Assembly: GCF_000802965.1 (NCBI RefSeq)
Contig: NZ_JSAK01000015.1
Coordinates: forward strand, 1-64,000
DNA from: Pseudomonas fluorescens
Lineage (GTDB): Bacteria; Pseudomonadota; Gammaproteobacteria; Pseudomonadales; Pseudomonadaceae
Direction of reading: 5' to 3'
Length of the DNA: 64,000 bases
The notes below the pieces were generated by a model. The model searched no databases, was not told where the DNA came from, and saw only the letters and a list, made by a program, of their open reading frames with translations. Within the stretch, counting starts at the first letter, position 1. Each line of letters begins with the position of its first letter. Positions 35,273 to 47,248 of this stretch are shown in pieces. The translations under genes were made by a program, and so were the position numbers.

Positions 35273-36262
35273 ATGTCGATCGAAGTGCGTAACGTCAGCA
35301 AGAATTTCAATGCGTTCAAGGCGCTGGACAACATCAGCCTGGACATTCAAAGCGGCGAACTCGTGGCGCTGCTTGGCCCGTCCGGCTGCGGCAAGACCAC
35401 GCTGCTGCGGATCATTGCCGGTCTGGAAACCCCGGATCAGGGCAATATCGTGTTCCACGGCGAAGACGTCTCCGGCCACGACGTGCGTGATCGCAACGTC
35501 GGTTTCGTGTTCCAGCACTACGCCTTGTTCCGCCACATGACGGTGTTCGACAACGTCGCGTTCGGCCTGCGCATGAAGCCGAAAAACCAGCGCCCGAGCG
35601 AAAGCCAGATCGCAACCAAGGTTCACGAACTGCTGAACATGGTGCAACTGGATTGGCTGTCGGATCGATACCCGGAACAACTTTCAGGCGGTCAGCGTCA
35701 GCGTATTGCCTTGGCCCGTGCGTTGGCGGTGGAGCCCAAAGTGCTGCTGCTCGACGAACCGTTCGGCGCCCTCGACGCCAAGGTCCGTAAAGAACTGCGC
35801 CGCTGGCTGGCGCGCCTGCACGAAGACATCAACCTGACCTCGGTATTCGTGACCCACGACCAGGAAGAAGCGATGGAAGTTGCCGACCGTATCGTTGTGA
35901 TGAACAAGGGTGTGATCGAGCAGATCGGCTCGCCGGGCGACGTCTACGAAAATCCGGCCAGCGATTTCGTTTATCACTTCCTGGGAGATTCGAACCGTCT
36001 GCACCTGGGCGAAGACAAGCACGTGTTGTTCCGTCCGCACGAAGTGTCGCTGTCGCGGCATGAACTGGATGATCACCATGCGGCCGAGGTCCGGGATATC
36101 CGTCCGCTGGGCGCGACGACGCGGGTGACGCTGAAGGTTGAAGGGCAGAGCGATCTGATCGAGGCCGAAGTGGTGAAGGATCACGACAGCCTGATCGGGT
36201 TGGCGAAGGGCGAGACGCTGTTCTTCAAGCCGAAGGTCTGGCAGAAAGTCGCGAACATTTAA
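35273..36262 (+). CDS. cysA: Sulfate ABC transporter ATPase CysA
   Basis: The 329-residue ATPase has Walker A GPSGCGKT, signature [16 protein letters not shown], Walker [14 protein letters not shown] and a C-terminal regulatory TOBE-like domain (about 240-329). The opening [20 protein letters not shown] is classic CysA. It powers sulfate and thiosulfate import and is the last gene of the operon. REP elements follow the stop immediately. Confidence 0.95.
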   Translation: MSIEVRNVSKNFNAFKALDNISLDIQSGELVALLGPSGCGKTTLLRIIAGLETPDQGNIVFHGEDVSGHDVRDRNVGFVFQHYALFRHMTVFDNVAFGLRMKPKNQRPSESQIATKVHELLNMVQLDWLSDRYPEQLSGGQRQRIALARALAVEPKVLLLDEPFGALDAKVRKELRRWLARLHEDINLTSVFVTHDQEEAMEVADRIVVMNKGVIEQIGSPGDVYENPASDFVYHFLGDSNRLHLGEDKHVLFRPHEVSLSRHELDDHHAAEVRDIRPLGATTRVTLKVEGQSDLIEAEVVKDHDSLIGLAKGETLFFKPKVWQKVANI

Positions 36263-36383
36263 GATCAAAAGATCGCAGCCTTCGGTGATCGACACAAATC
36301 CCTGTAGGAGCTGGCTTGCTAGCGATGAACGATAACGCGGTGTGTCATACGCACCGTTATCGCCAGCAAGCCGGCTCCTACAG
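36262..36383. repeat. Two REP classes after cysA
   Basis: A truncated GATCAAAAGATCGCAGCCTT arm at 36263-36285 is followed by a full inverted pair of the GTAGGAGCTGGCTTGC class at 36302-36383. The pair's arms differ at one base (GCTAGC against GCCGGC). The lone first arm looks like a remnant. Confidence 0.82.
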
Positions 36384-36389
36384 ATCCGG

Positions 36390-36911
36390 TCAAGCCGCCG
36401 CTTTTTTTGGATTAACCCGCACACCCCCCGCCCGCGCCTCGATCTGCTCCTTCAACTCATTCCGCATCCCCAGCAAAAACGCCAGCTCAACCACCACAAA
36501 CAACGGCCCGACAATCAACCCCGTCACATCATCGACGAACGCCGGTTTACGCCCCTCGTAGTGGTGCCCGACAAACTGAATCGCCCAGCCAATCACAAAC
36601 ATCGCCACGCCGCTGCTCAACCACACCAGCGTGCTTTGCTGCGCCAACACTTGTCCCGCCCAAACGCACAGGCCTAGCAACACGGTCATCAGCACCCCAA
36701 GACGTAATTCCAGGCGCAGGTAAAACCACGCGGAGGCCAGCGCTACCAGCATCGCCGGTGAAAGCCAGCCTCCGGCCCATTGCGGACGCGACAGCAGCAC
36801 TGCAACCGCCACCACAATCAGCGGAATGCCAACGAAGTGCGTGGCGATGTTGCGCGGGTCACGGTGGTAGGCGGCGTATTGACTCAGATGGTCAACGAGG
36901 CTTTTTTTCAT
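36390..36911 (-). CDS. Mpo1-like (DUF962) membrane protein
   Basis: This 173-residue protein begins MKKSLVDHLSQYAAYHRDPRNIATHFVGIPLIVVAV and contains GWAIQFVGHHYEGRKPAF, the DUF962 signature with conserved histidines. Four hydrophobic helices are seen. In yeast the homologue Mpo1 is an iron-dependent dioxygenase for 2-hydroxy fatty acid alpha-oxidation; whether the bacterial form does the same is unproven. The start at 36911 has a strong AGGAGGAATAACA ahead of it. Confidence 0.88.
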   Translation of the reverse strand: MKKSLVDHLSQYAAYHRDPRNIATHFVGIPLIVVAVAVLLSRPQWAGGWLSPAMLVALASAWFYLRLELRLGVLMTVLLGLCVWAGQVLAQQSTLVWLSSGVAMFVIGWAIQFVGHHYEGRKPAFVDDVTGLIVGPLFVVVELAFLLGMRNELKEQIEARAGGVRVNPKKAAA

Positions 36912-36995
36912 TGTTATTCCTCCTGTAGGGTGAACGATCATGCCTCGGGGCCACTTCTTGCTCTGTCAGCCAGGCGACAATCTCTAGGAGTTTTC

Positions 36996-37682
36996 ATGGA
37001 TATGCAGGTCTGGCGTCCACGCCTGTTGCGCGGTCAGTGGTTCAGCCATTTGCCTGTTTCCCTACAGGATAGTCTGCTGGACGCCGCAAAGGTGCGGCGG
37101 TTGTCGGCGGGGCAGCGCTTGTTCCAGCGTGGCGATCAGCCCTGTGGCCTGTACGCGGTGCTCGAAGGCGCGGTGCGTATCGGCGCCGTGAACGAGCAAG
37201 GCAAAGAGGCGTTATTGAGCCTGGTGGAGGCGCCGCATTGGTTCGGCGAAATCTGCCTGTTCGATGGCCAGCCGCGCACCCACGATGCGTATGGAATGGG
37301 CCCGTGCACGCTGCTGCACATCCCGCAAACCGCGCTGCTGGCGTTGCTGGATGCACAGCCGGTGTATTGGCGGCAATTGGCGCTGCTGATGAGTCAGAAA
37401 CTGCGCCTGACCTTCATCAATCTCGAACAGCTGAGCCTGATGCCGGCCCCGATACGGCTGGCGCATCGCTTGCTGATGATCGCCGAAGGCTACGGCGAAC
37501 TCGACGAACCGCGCCGCGTTCTGCAACTGCCGCAGGAGCAGCTTGCTTCAATGCTGTCGCTGTCACGCCAGACCACCAATCAGATCCTCAAGGATTTGCA
37601 GGGGCAGGGAATTTTGAAGTTGGGGTATGGCGAGATTGAGATTCTGGATGTGCAGCGGTTAAGAGCGTTGATTGTGGTTTGA
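36996..37682 (+). CDS. Crp/Fnr-family transcriptional regulator
   Basis: The 228-residue protein has a cyclic-nucleotide-binding fold (about 25-140: RLFQRGDQPCGLYAVLEGAV and WFGEICLFDGQPRTHDA) and a C-terminal helix-turn-helix (LPQEQLASMLSLSRQTTNQIL). There are no Fnr-type cysteine clusters, so it is more like Crp than an oxygen sensor. The start follows TAGGAG. It is divergent from the Mpo1-like gene, with an intergenic gap of 84 bases. The effector and target are unknown. Confidence 0.87.
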   Translation: MDMQVWRPRLLRGQWFSHLPVSLQDSLLDAAKVRRLSAGQRLFQRGDQPCGLYAVLEGAVRIGAVNEQGKEALLSLVEAPHWFGEICLFDGQPRTHDAYGMGPCTLLHIPQTALLALLDAQPVYWRQLALLMSQKLRLTFINLEQLSLMPAPIRLAHRLLMIAEGYGELDEPRRVLQLPQEQLASMLSLSRQTTNQILKDLQGQGILKLGYGEIEILDVQRLRALIVV

Positions 37683-37690
37683 GCCGAAAC

Positions 37691-37776
37691 CTGTAGGAGC
37701 CGGCTTGCTGGCGATCAATCCTCAAAGGCGCGGAGATTGCGAGGCCGTCATCGCTGGCCAGCCAGCTCCTACAGGG
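37691..37776. repeat. Mixed REP inverted pair
   Basis: Left arm CTGTAGGAGCCGGCTTGCTG and right arm CATCGCTGGCCAGCCAGCTC belong to slightly different sub-classes, with 45 bases between. The pair lies between the Crp/Fnr and receiver genes. Confidence 0.8.
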
Positions 37777-37839
37777 GAATAAAGGTGGGCTTTACCCGAG
37801 AAGACGCCTAGCCTGTGATGACGTTAATCGAGGTGTGCC

Positions 37840-38205
37840 ATGCGTGTGTTGCTTGTGGAAGACGAACCCGAACTCGCCAAACTTCTGGCCAATGGCCTGA
37901 GCGAGGCGAGTTTTGCGGTGGATGTAGCGGTCAACGGAATGGACGGCAGACGCTTTATCGAGGAAGGCGCATACGAGTTGATCATCCTCGACGTCATGCT
38001 GCCGGGGCTTAATGGTTGGCAGTTGCAGCAACAGATCCGCAAACTCGGTGAGACGCCGGTGCTGTTTCTCACCACCACCGACGGCATCGAAGATCGCCTG
38101 CGCGGGTTGGAGTTGCATGAGGATGACTACCTGCTCAAGCCATTTGCCGTGAGTGACCTGGTGAAGCGGGTGCGCAAGTTGTTGCGGCGCGGTCAGGGTC
38201 GCTGA
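37840..38205 (+). CDS. Receiver-only response regulator, probably a truncated OmpR-family gene
   Basis: This 121-residue protein is a complete receiver domain: acidic pair E7/D8, phospho-acceptor D51 (LIILDVMLPG), T79/T80 and K100 (YLLKPF). It ends VKRVRKLLRRGQGR, where OmpR-family regulators continue into a linker and winged helix. A REP pair begins 25 bases after the stop. No partner histidine kinase is present. Either it works as a stand-alone receiver, or it is a regulator that lost its DNA-binding half, perhaps at a REP insertion. Confidence 0.75.
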   Translation: MRVLLVEDEPELAKLLANGLSEASFAVDVAVNGMDGRRFIEEGAYELIILDVMLPGLNGWQLQQQIRKLGETPVLFLTTTDGIEDRLRGLELHEDDYLLKPFAVSDLVKRVRKLLRRGQGR

Positions 38206-38230
38206 ATCCTGTGGTGTTTGAACAATCGCT

Positions 38231-38321
38231 ATCGCTGGCAAGCCAGCTCCCACAGTGATTGGTGTGAATCACAATTGCATGGTCAACCGAAAAACCTGTG
38301 GGAGCTGGCTTGCCAGCGATG
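38231..38321. repeat. REP inverted pair, GCTGGCAAGCCAGC class
   Basis: TATCGCTGGCAAGCCAGCTC and its complement face each other across 45 bases, between the receiver gene and the converging AraC gene. Confidence 0.87.
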
Positions 38322-38345
38322 AGGCCGGTACGTCCCGCGAAGAAC

Positions 38346-39350
38346 TCAGCGCAACCCATCCCTAAACTGCCCCGGCGTCATCCCCGTCCAGCGCTTGAAC
38401 GCGCGGCTGAAGCTGCTGGTATCGGCAAACCCCAGTAAATAACTGATCTCACTCAATGAGCATTGCGGATCACGCAGGTGCAATAGCGCCAGGTTTTCGC
38501 GGCTTTCGTTGAGCAGCGTATCGAACCGACAACCCTCATCCGCCAAGTGCCGTTGCAGGCTGCGCAGGCTCAGGTGCAGGGCCTTGGCGATGTGTTCGGC
38601 GCTGGGTTCGCCTTCGGGCAGTTGCTCTTCAATGGCATCGCGGACCTTGCGCTCCCACGTCAGCGGCTTGAGTTGCGCAAGGGTGCGTCTGAGCACGGTT
38701 TCGTTGTGCTCGGCCAGTTCCGGGTTGGCGTCATCCAGGTGACTGTCGAAGTCGACAAGGGCGAATTCCAGCCGGTCTTCGTCGGCGCCGAAGTGCACTG
38801 GCGAGCGAAAGACTTTATGCCATTGATGCGCGTCTGCCGGCTCCGGGCGCCGCAGGTACGTCGCCAGTGGCGCGTAGTCCCGGCCCAGGCGATTGCGACA
38901 GGTGCGCACGTAAATCGCCATGAACGCATCGATGGCTTCAAAGGCCGGGGCCGGGTTGCCGCAGGGGATTTTCAGGCAAAAAAGGTAGCGATCCTCGGTG
39001 CGGGTCAGCTCCAGTTCCAGGGCATCGCTGACCACCTGGTGATAGCGCACGATGCGTTCGAACACTTCACGCAGGCTGCCGCTGGCCACCAGCGCATAAC
39101 CCAACGCGTGGAAGGTGGTCGGGCTGACGAAACGTGACACGCGCAAACCAATTGCCGGGTCGCCGCTGACCTGTACCGCCAATTCCCACAGGCGCGTGGT
39201 GCCGGACAATGGATAGCGCGCGTTCGGGTCTTCCATCAACTGTGGATCGAGTCCCGCTTGCTGGCACAGGCTGGTGCTGTCGAAGCCCAGGGCATCGAGT
39301 TGCTTGCGCAATGCGCGGGTCCAGCTGGCGAGGGAGGTCGGTTCAGTCAT
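38346..39350 (-). CDS. AraC-family transcriptional regulator
   Basis: The 334-residue protein has a C-terminal double helix-turn-helix (about 235-330: SLRSLQRHLADEGCRFDTLL and LSEISYLLGFADTSSFSRAF). The N-terminal ligand domain is of the OruR/arabinose-binding type (opening TSLASWTRALRKQLDALGFD). It is divergent from the fatty acid desaturase at 39451, 100 bases away, so it is the likely regulator of that gene. The ligand is perhaps a fatty acid or lipid, by context only. Confidence 0.88.
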   Translation of the reverse strand: MTEPTSLASWTRALRKQLDALGFDSTSLCQQAGLDPQLMEDPNARYPLSGTTRLWELAVQVSGDPAIGLRVSRFVSPTTFHALGYALVASGSLREVFERIVRYHQVVSDALELELTRTEDRYLFCLKIPCGNPAPAFEAIDAFMAIYVRTCRNRLGRDYAPLATYLRRPEPADAHQWHKVFRSPVHFGADEDRLEFALVDFDSHLDDANPELAEHNETVLRRTLAQLKPLTWERKVRDAIEEQLPEGEPSAEHIAKALHLSLRSLQRHLADEGCRFDTLLNESRENLALLHLRDPQCSLSEISYLLGFADTSSFSRAFKRWTGMTPGQFRDGLR

Positions 39351-39450
39351 GCTGATTGGCGCTTCCGGTCAACAGGTTGGCGTTCTCGGCTACCGCTTTG
39401 GGTAGGTGAAGCAGGCAGGATGCGAACATCAATAACCAGAGGATGGAAGC

Positions 39451-40524
39451 ATGCAAGGTACTTCTGCAAGTCCCCAGCGACTGAATGCCGCTCAGCGATC
39501 AGCCCATATTCGCGAAGTGGTGTTGGCCAAGGGCGTCGAACTGCGCCAGCGCTACCCGATTCTGACGCATCAGGACGCCTTGGGCGCGGGCATTCTGGCC
39601 TTCGCGCTGGTTGGCATGATCGGTTCGGCGGCGCTCTACATTGAAGGCCATATGGCCTGGTGGGTGTGCTTGCTGCTCAACGCTTTTTTCGCTTCGTTGA
39701 CCCACGAACTTGAGCACGATTTGATTCATAGCATGTACTTCCGCAAGCAGCGGGTGCCGCACAACCTGATGATGGGCCTGGTCTGGCTGGCGCGGCCGAG
39801 CACCATCAATCCGTGGATCCGCCGTCATCTGCACCTCAATCACCACAAGGTGTCCGGCTCCGAAACCGACATGGAAGAACGCGCCATCACCAACGGCGAG
39901 CCTTGGGGTTTCGCGCGCTTGCTGATGATTGGCGACAACATCATGTCGGCGTTTATTCGCATGCTGCGGGCCAAGACCTGGGCGCACAAGTTCAGCATCA
40001 TCAAGCGCACCCTGAAGGTCTATGCGCCGCTGGCGCTGATGCATTGGGGCGCGTGGTACGTGTTTCTCGGCTTCCATGCCGCGAACGGCATAGCTTATCT
40101 GCTGGGCGCGCCGATCGAATGGTCGGCGACCACGTTGTCGGTGATGCACGTGATTGATATCGCGGCAGTGGTGATCATCGGCCCGAACGTACTGCGCACG
40201 TTCTGCCTGCACTTCATCAGCTCGAACATGCACTACTACGGCGACATCGAGCCGGGGAACGTGATGCAGCAGTGCCAAGTGCTGAACGCCTGGTGGCTGT
40301 GGCCGTTGCAGGCGTTCTGCTTCAACTTTGGCAGCAGCCACGGGATTCATCATTTTGTGGTGAAGGAACCGTTTTACATTCGCCAGTTGACCGTGCCGGT
40401 GGCGCATAAGGTGATGCGGGAGATGGGGGTGCGGTTCAATGATTTGGGGACGTTTGGGCGGGCGAATCGGTTTGTGAGTAAAGAGGAAGTTCGGGGTGAA
40501 AACGTAGAGGGTGTGCGGGTCTGA
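39451..40524 (+). CDS. Fatty acid desaturase (membrane FA_desaturase family)
   Basis: This 357-residue membrane protein has the histidine boxes HELEH (85-89) and HLHLNHH (126-132) and a third in SSHGIHHF (about 305-312), with several hydrophobic helices. It belongs to the membrane-bound diiron desaturase/hydroxylase superfamily but to a different branch from the desA product at 28628. The substrate is unknown. The start follows AGAGGATGGAAGC. It is divergent from an AraC regulator. Confidence 0.85.
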   Translation: MQGTSASPQRLNAAQRSAHIREVVLAKGVELRQRYPILTHQDALGAGILAFALVGMIGSAALYIEGHMAWWVCLLLNAFFASLTHELEHDLIHSMYFRKQRVPHNLMMGLVWLARPSTINPWIRRHLHLNHHKVSGSETDMEERAITNGEPWGFARLLMIGDNIMSAFIRMLRAKTWAHKFSIIKRTLKVYAPLALMHWGAWYVFLGFHAANGIAYLLGAPIEWSATTLSVMHVIDIAAVVIIGPNVLRTFCLHFISSNMHYYGDIEPGNVMQQCQVLNAWWLWPLQAFCFNFGSSHGIHHFVVKEPFYIRQLTVPVAHKVMREMGVRFNDLGTFGRANRFVSKEEVRGENVEGVRV

Positions 40525-40529
40525 GGGCC

Positions 40530-40600
40530 CCATCGCTGGCAAGCCAGCTCCCACAAGGACCGCGACAACCTGTGGGAGCTGGCTTGCCAGCGATAGCGAT
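40530..40600. repeat. Compact REP inverted pair
   Basis: CATCGCTGGCAAGCCAGCTC and its complement lie 20 bases apart between the converging desaturase and atsA genes. The position and fold suit a bidirectional terminator. Confidence 0.87.
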
Positions 40601-40613
40601 CTTTCAGGCAACA

Positions 40614-43050
<2,437 letters not shown>

Positions 43051-43054
<4 letters not shown>

Positions 43055-44649
43055 GCGTGTCTCCAGCGGGTAGCGCGGATTTCCAGGCGTTGGCCAATGA
43101 GGTTGAGCAGGGCGCCAGTGAGGCCGACCAGCAACATGCCGGCCATGATCAAGTCCATGCGCAGCAGTTGTTGGGCGCCGATCATCTGGCTGCCAATGCC
43201 GCCGTTGGACGGCATGAAATATTCGGCGCCGATGGTGCCGAGCCAGGCATAGATCAGGCTCAACCTGAGCCCGGCGAAAATCCCAGGTGCGGCCCCCGGC
43301 AATACCAATCGGCGGAGACGTTGCCGCAGATTAAGGCGCAACACTTGGGCGGCCTCATTCAGTTGCGGCGAGAGGTTGGCGACGCTGCGTTGGGTCGCGA
43401 TGAACAGCGGAAAAAAAGCAGCGAGACCAACGAACACCCACTTGGCCAGTTCGCCCAGGCCGAACCATGCGGTGAGCAGCGGCACCCAGGCGAAAATCGC
43501 GATCTGACGCAGCGCGGCGAGGGTCGGGCCGAGTACCCGTTCGCTTGTGCGCGACAATCCCAGCAACAGGCCCAAGGCAAAACCGAGACCACCGCCGAGC
43601 AACAGCCCGCCCAAGGTGCGACCCAGGCTCAAGGTCATGCCGCTGATTAATGTACCGTCGAGCAAACCGTCCCACGTGGTTTCCAGCACCGACAACGGGC
43701 TGACCAGAATGTTGGCGTCGACCCATTGCTGATTCGTCGCCAGTTGCCATAACAACAGCAACACCAACGGCAGCAACCAGGGCTGCAGGCGCTGCCAGCC
43801 TTGATACTTCGGGCCTCTGCGGATTTCGGCTGTGGCGGGATGTGGCCAGTGCACCAGTTTTCTGTCCAGCAGGCCGATGCCGCGATCCATGGCCACGCCG
43901 ATCAGCCCGATCACGACGATGCAGACGAACACGATGTCGAGCATGAACAGCTGTCGCGCCCAGACCATCAGGTAGCCGATGCCTTCGCTGGAGGCGAGCA
44001 GTTCGACGGCGAGCAATGAGGTCCAGCCTGCGGCCAGCGCCAGGCGTACGCCGGCCATGAAGGCTGGTAGTGCGGCGGGCAGGACGAGGCGACGGATCAG
44101 CAGGCGTGGCGGCAGGCGCAGCACCGCAGCCGCTTCACGCAGCTTGGGTTGTGCATCGCGTACGCCGACCAACGTGTGCAGAGTCACCGGCACCACGATG
44201 GCCTTGATCAGCACCACCAGTTTCAATACTTCGCCGATGCCGAAAAACACCATGAACAACGGAATCCACGCCAGCGTCGGGATTTGCGACAACCCGGCGA
44301 ATGTCGGGAACACCAAGCGTTCGAGTGTGCGGCTGAAACCCAGCGCGGCACCCAATATCGCACCTGCCGTGATCCCGGCGAGCAGGCCCCAGAACAGGCG
44401 TTGCAGGCTGATCCACAAATGGCTCCATAACTCGCCTTGGGACAGTTCAACGGCGCTGTTCCAGACCAGCGACGGCGCCGGCAGGATTTGTTCACTCATC
44501 CACTGATTGCGGCTTGCCAGCCACCACAGGGCTAACAGGCTGAGTGGCAGTAGCCAGGGCAAAAGTTGCTGGCTCAGTGTTGGCCAGAGCCGCCGACCGT
44601 TGAGCGATGGGGCGGCCAGCGGCAGGCTGAGCAGGGAAACACGGGCCAT
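43051..44649 (-). CDS. atsB: Fused double permease of the sulfate-ester ABC importer
   Basis: The 532-residue membrane protein is two SsuC-like permeases in one chain. The first half carries the EAA loop REAAAVLRLPPRLLIRRLVL and the second half NEAAQVLRLNLRQRLRRLVL, each in a six-helix unit. Ordinary permeases of this family are about 260-290 residues. The fused form is known for AtsB in P. putida. It heads the minus-strand atsB-atsC-atsA operon (Shine-Dalgarno GGAGGTCGCCC). Confidence 0.9.
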
Positions 44650-44689
44650 GGGCGACCTCCGTTGTCGGGTTTTCGCGATTCGAGAATCA

Positions 44690-44740
44690 AGATCAAAAGA
44701 TCGCAGCCTGCGGCAGCTCCTACAGAGGCTGCGATCTCGG
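44690..44740. repeat. REP with partial partner in the atsB-atsR intergenic region
   Basis: One arm, GATCAAAAGATCGCAGCCTG, is followed within 20 bases by a partial partner, GAGGCTGCGATCTCG. The rest of the 359-base gap (44741-45008) is AT-rich, with no frame. It must hold the divergent promoters of atsBCA and atsR. TAAAAGATATAAAAATGTGA at 44910-44929 is the most AT-rich part. Confidence 0.7.
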
Positions 44741-45008
44741 CGATATCAAGAACACCAAAACGGTTATATGAAAATACAAATCGATGCTATTGAGAGATAA
44801 GCGAGACCATTTAAGGCTCCCAGCCCATGCGCATCCAATGCATTCGAAGAATATTTTCGATGCTGTCTATGCATATCGCTCCGCGAAGCCTGTATTTGCT
44901 CGCTTAGTTCTAAAAGATATAAAAATGTGAATTTATAGTATTTAAGTACAGGTACAGATTCAGCCTACTTTCTGCTCCTCAATGCCGTCGCCACCAGGAG
45001 CCGCACCC

Positions 45009-46022
45009 ATGAACATCCCCTTCAAACGTGTCATCAGCCTGTTCGCCGTGCCGGCCCTGGCAGGCTTGCTGGCGTTCACCGCCCAGGCTGCCGAACTCAA
45101 GGAAATCCGTATCGCCGTGCCCGACCTCAGTGCCGGCACACAACACAGCGCGGGCGGCGTGGTGGATGTGCTGCGCGACCAGCAAATCTTCGAAAAGGCC
45201 TTCGCCGATCAGGGCATCAAGATTCAATGGAATTTCTTCAAGGGAGCGGGGCCTGTGATCAATGAAGCCTTCGCCAACGGCCAGGTCGATCTGGCGTACC
45301 TCGGCGACCTGGCAGCGATCATTGGCAAGTCCAATGGTCTCGATACGCGCGTGCTGAGTGCCTCTGCACGTGGGGTGAAGCATTACCTCGGCGTGGTGCC
45401 GGGCTCGGGGATCAAGACCCTGCAAGACCTCAAAGGCAAACGCGTGGCGATCTTTCGCGGTACTGCCACTCAGTTGTCGTTCGATGCGGCGCTGGCTAGC
45501 CAGGGTTTGAGCGAGAAGGATCTGAAGATCATCAACCTGGATTTCAACGGTGCGGTCGCGGCACTCGCCGCCAAGCAGATCGATGCGTCCTGGGGCGGTT
45601 CCAATTTGACCGCGTTGCAAGCCAAAGGCCTGGCCGAGTTGCCGTTGAACACCAAGGACCTGGGCGGCGCGGGCAGTGTTCAGGCGGTATTGTTGGGTAA
45701 TGGCAAGTTTGTCGACGAGCACCCGGAGGTGGTGGCGAAACTGCTCAAGGCTCAGCAGCAGGCGGTGCAATGGCTGACCGAGGACAGCAACAAGGACGCC
45801 TACATCCAGTTGGTGTCGGGGCTGGCGAGTTATCCGTCGGTGATCCTGACCGAGGATTTGAAGGACCAGAAACTGAGCGAGGTTTTCCCGTCGACCCTGG
45901 ATCCGGTGTTCCTCGGTAAATTGCAGGATGCGGTGGACCTGGCTTCGCAGCAGAAGCTGATTCGCAAGCCGTTCAAAGTGAGTGATTGGGTGGCGCCTGA
46001 GTTGGCTGCTGCCAAGCTCTGA
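45009..46022 (+). CDS. atsR: Sulfate-ester-binding periplasmic protein
   Basis: The 337-residue protein has a signal peptide ending AQA (about residue 27) and then AELKEIRIAVPDLSAGTQHS. It is an NMT1/SsuA-like binding protein: IKIQWNFFKGAGPVINEAFA, and LAYLGDLAAIIGKSNG. It stands divergent from atsB and matches AtsR by position and type. It delivers sulfate esters to AtsB-AtsC. The start follows CCAGGAGCCGCACCC. Confidence 0.9.
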   Translation: MNIPFKRVISLFAVPALAGLLAFTAQAAELKEIRIAVPDLSAGTQHSAGGVVDVLRDQQIFEKAFADQGIKIQWNFFKGAGPVINEAFANGQVDLAYLGDLAAIIGKSNGLDTRVLSASARGVKHYLGVVPGSGIKTLQDLKGKRVAIFRGTATQLSFDAALASQGLSEKDLKIINLDFNGAVAALAAKQIDASWGGSNLTALQAKGLAELPLNTKDLGGAGSVQAVLLGNGKFVDEHPEVVAKLLKAQQQAVQWLTEDSNKDAYIQLVSGLASYPSVILTEDLKDQKLSEVFPSTLDPVFLGKLQDAVDLASQQKLIRKPFKVSDWVAPELAAAKL

Positions 46023-46043
46023 ATCGTCGGTGTTTGAGCGGAC

Positions 46044-46141
46044 GCCATCGCTGGCAAGCCAGCTCCCACAGGTTTTTTCTGGTGTTCACAAAATCTGTGT
46101 TCACTGGAGACCCCTGTGGGAGCTGGCTTGCCAGCGATGAG
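46044..46141. repeat. REP inverted pair
   Basis: CCATCGCTGGCAAGCCAGCT and its complement flank a 60-base spacer between the converging atsR and LysR genes. It probably terminates both transcripts. Confidence 0.87.
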
Positions 46142-46145
46142 GCCA

Positions 46146-47066
46146 TCAAACCGCGACAGCGATCTCCTTTTTGTCCACCGCCACCAACATCTCAATCATT
46201 GCCCTCGCCGCCGGTGACAACCGAAACCCGGTGCGACTGACGATTCCGCAGCGTGCATTCATGCTCTCGATGTTTTGCGGCAGATTGCGCCAGTGCAGCA
46301 GCACCAGCGAACCCTGGGCGATGTCTTCGACAAACGCTTCTTCCGTCCCCACGCCAATCGCGTTCGATTGCAGCACGATTTTCACCAGCGCCGGATAATG
46401 CTCCGTCTCGATGGTTGGGGAAAAATCCATGCGCCCACTCAGATTCGCCAGCAGCTTGCGAATGCCCGGCGGGATCAGTGTGGTGGCCAGCGGGTAATCG
46501 AACATGTCGTTGGTCGACAGGCTTTCCTTGGCCAGCAGCGGATGTCCGGGGCGGCAGAAAAACACCCCGCGCTTGGGCGTCAGGGCTTGGGTCTGGAAGT
46601 TCGGGTCGGCTTCGAAATGACGGATGTCGGCGATGAAGAATTCGATCTCTTCCCGGCTCAGGGCGCGGCTGAGTTTTTCCCAGTTATCCACTTCGAAACA
46701 GGTGCGCACTTTCGGGTGCGCATTGATGAACTGCGCCACCGCATCCGGCACCAGTTTTACCGCCGGGGCGGGTCCGCAACCGAAACGCAACTCACCGGCG
46801 TCGAGTTTGGTCATCTGCGTCACTTCGGCGCTGAGCAGTGCCGCGCCTTGCACCAGGCTGCGCGCATGCTGCAGCACCACCAGGCCTTCGGGCGTAGGGC
46901 GCAATTCCTTGTTGCCACGGTCCACCAGCACGCAGCCGAACTCTTGCTCCAGCCCTTGGATACTGCGGCTGAACGCCGGTTGAGTGATACCCATGGCGTC
47001 CGCCGCACGGACGAAACTGCGGTGTTCGTTGAGGGCGATGAAGTAGCGTAACTGGCGAAGATCCAT
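46146..47066 (-). CDS. LysR-family regulator, sulfur-cluster type (paralogue of 50350-51294)
   Basis: This 306-residue regulator has the DNA-binding domain at residues about 1-60 (DLRQLRYFIALNEHRSFVRA and ITQPAFSRSIQGLEQEFGCV). Its effector domain shares LDAGELRFGCGPAPA and CGIVSRTGFRLSP-type blocks with the regulator at 50350. The ATG at 47066 is preferred to one 15 bases upstream because DLRQLR is the normal start. It is divergent from atsK, 182 bases away, and is likely its activator. Confidence 0.88.
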   Translation of the reverse strand: MDLRQLRYFIALNEHRSFVRAADAMGITQPAFSRSIQGLEQEFGCVLVDRGNKELRPTPEGLVVLQHARSLVQGAALLSAEVTQMTKLDAGELRFGCGPAPAVKLVPDAVAQFINAHPKVRTCFEVDNWEKLSRALSREEIEFFIADIRHFEADPNFQTQALTPKRGVFFCRPGHPLLAKESLSTNDMFDYPLATTLIPPGIRKLLANLSGRMDFSPTIETEHYPALVKIVLQSNAIGVGTEEAFVEDIAQGSLVLLHWRNLPQNIESMNARCGIVSRTGFRLSPAARAMIEMLVAVDKKEIAVAV

Positions 47067-47140
47067 ATGCTTTCCCGGCATCCTAAAAATAGCTCGAAGG
47101 CATTTGCGACGAGGGTTGGTTGAGGTTTTAAATGCAAGCT

Positions 47141-47157
47141 CTTATTCCGTCAACGAA
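47141..47157 (+). promoter_or_regulatory. CTTATTCC...AACGAA element upstream of atsK
   Basis: CTTATTCC-GTC-AACGAA, 92 bases upstream of the atsK ATG, resembles CTTATTCC-TT-AACGAA at 57651-57666. The intergenic region also has GAATATAGAT. A shared sulfur-starvation element is inferred. Confidence 0.35.
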
Positions 47158-47248
47158 GCATGTGATTATCTATTAGACCTAAAGTGAATATAGATAGAGC
47201 GTTGTTTCGCTGCCGCCAACCGTCAGCAGTCCGATCGAGGGTCTACCC

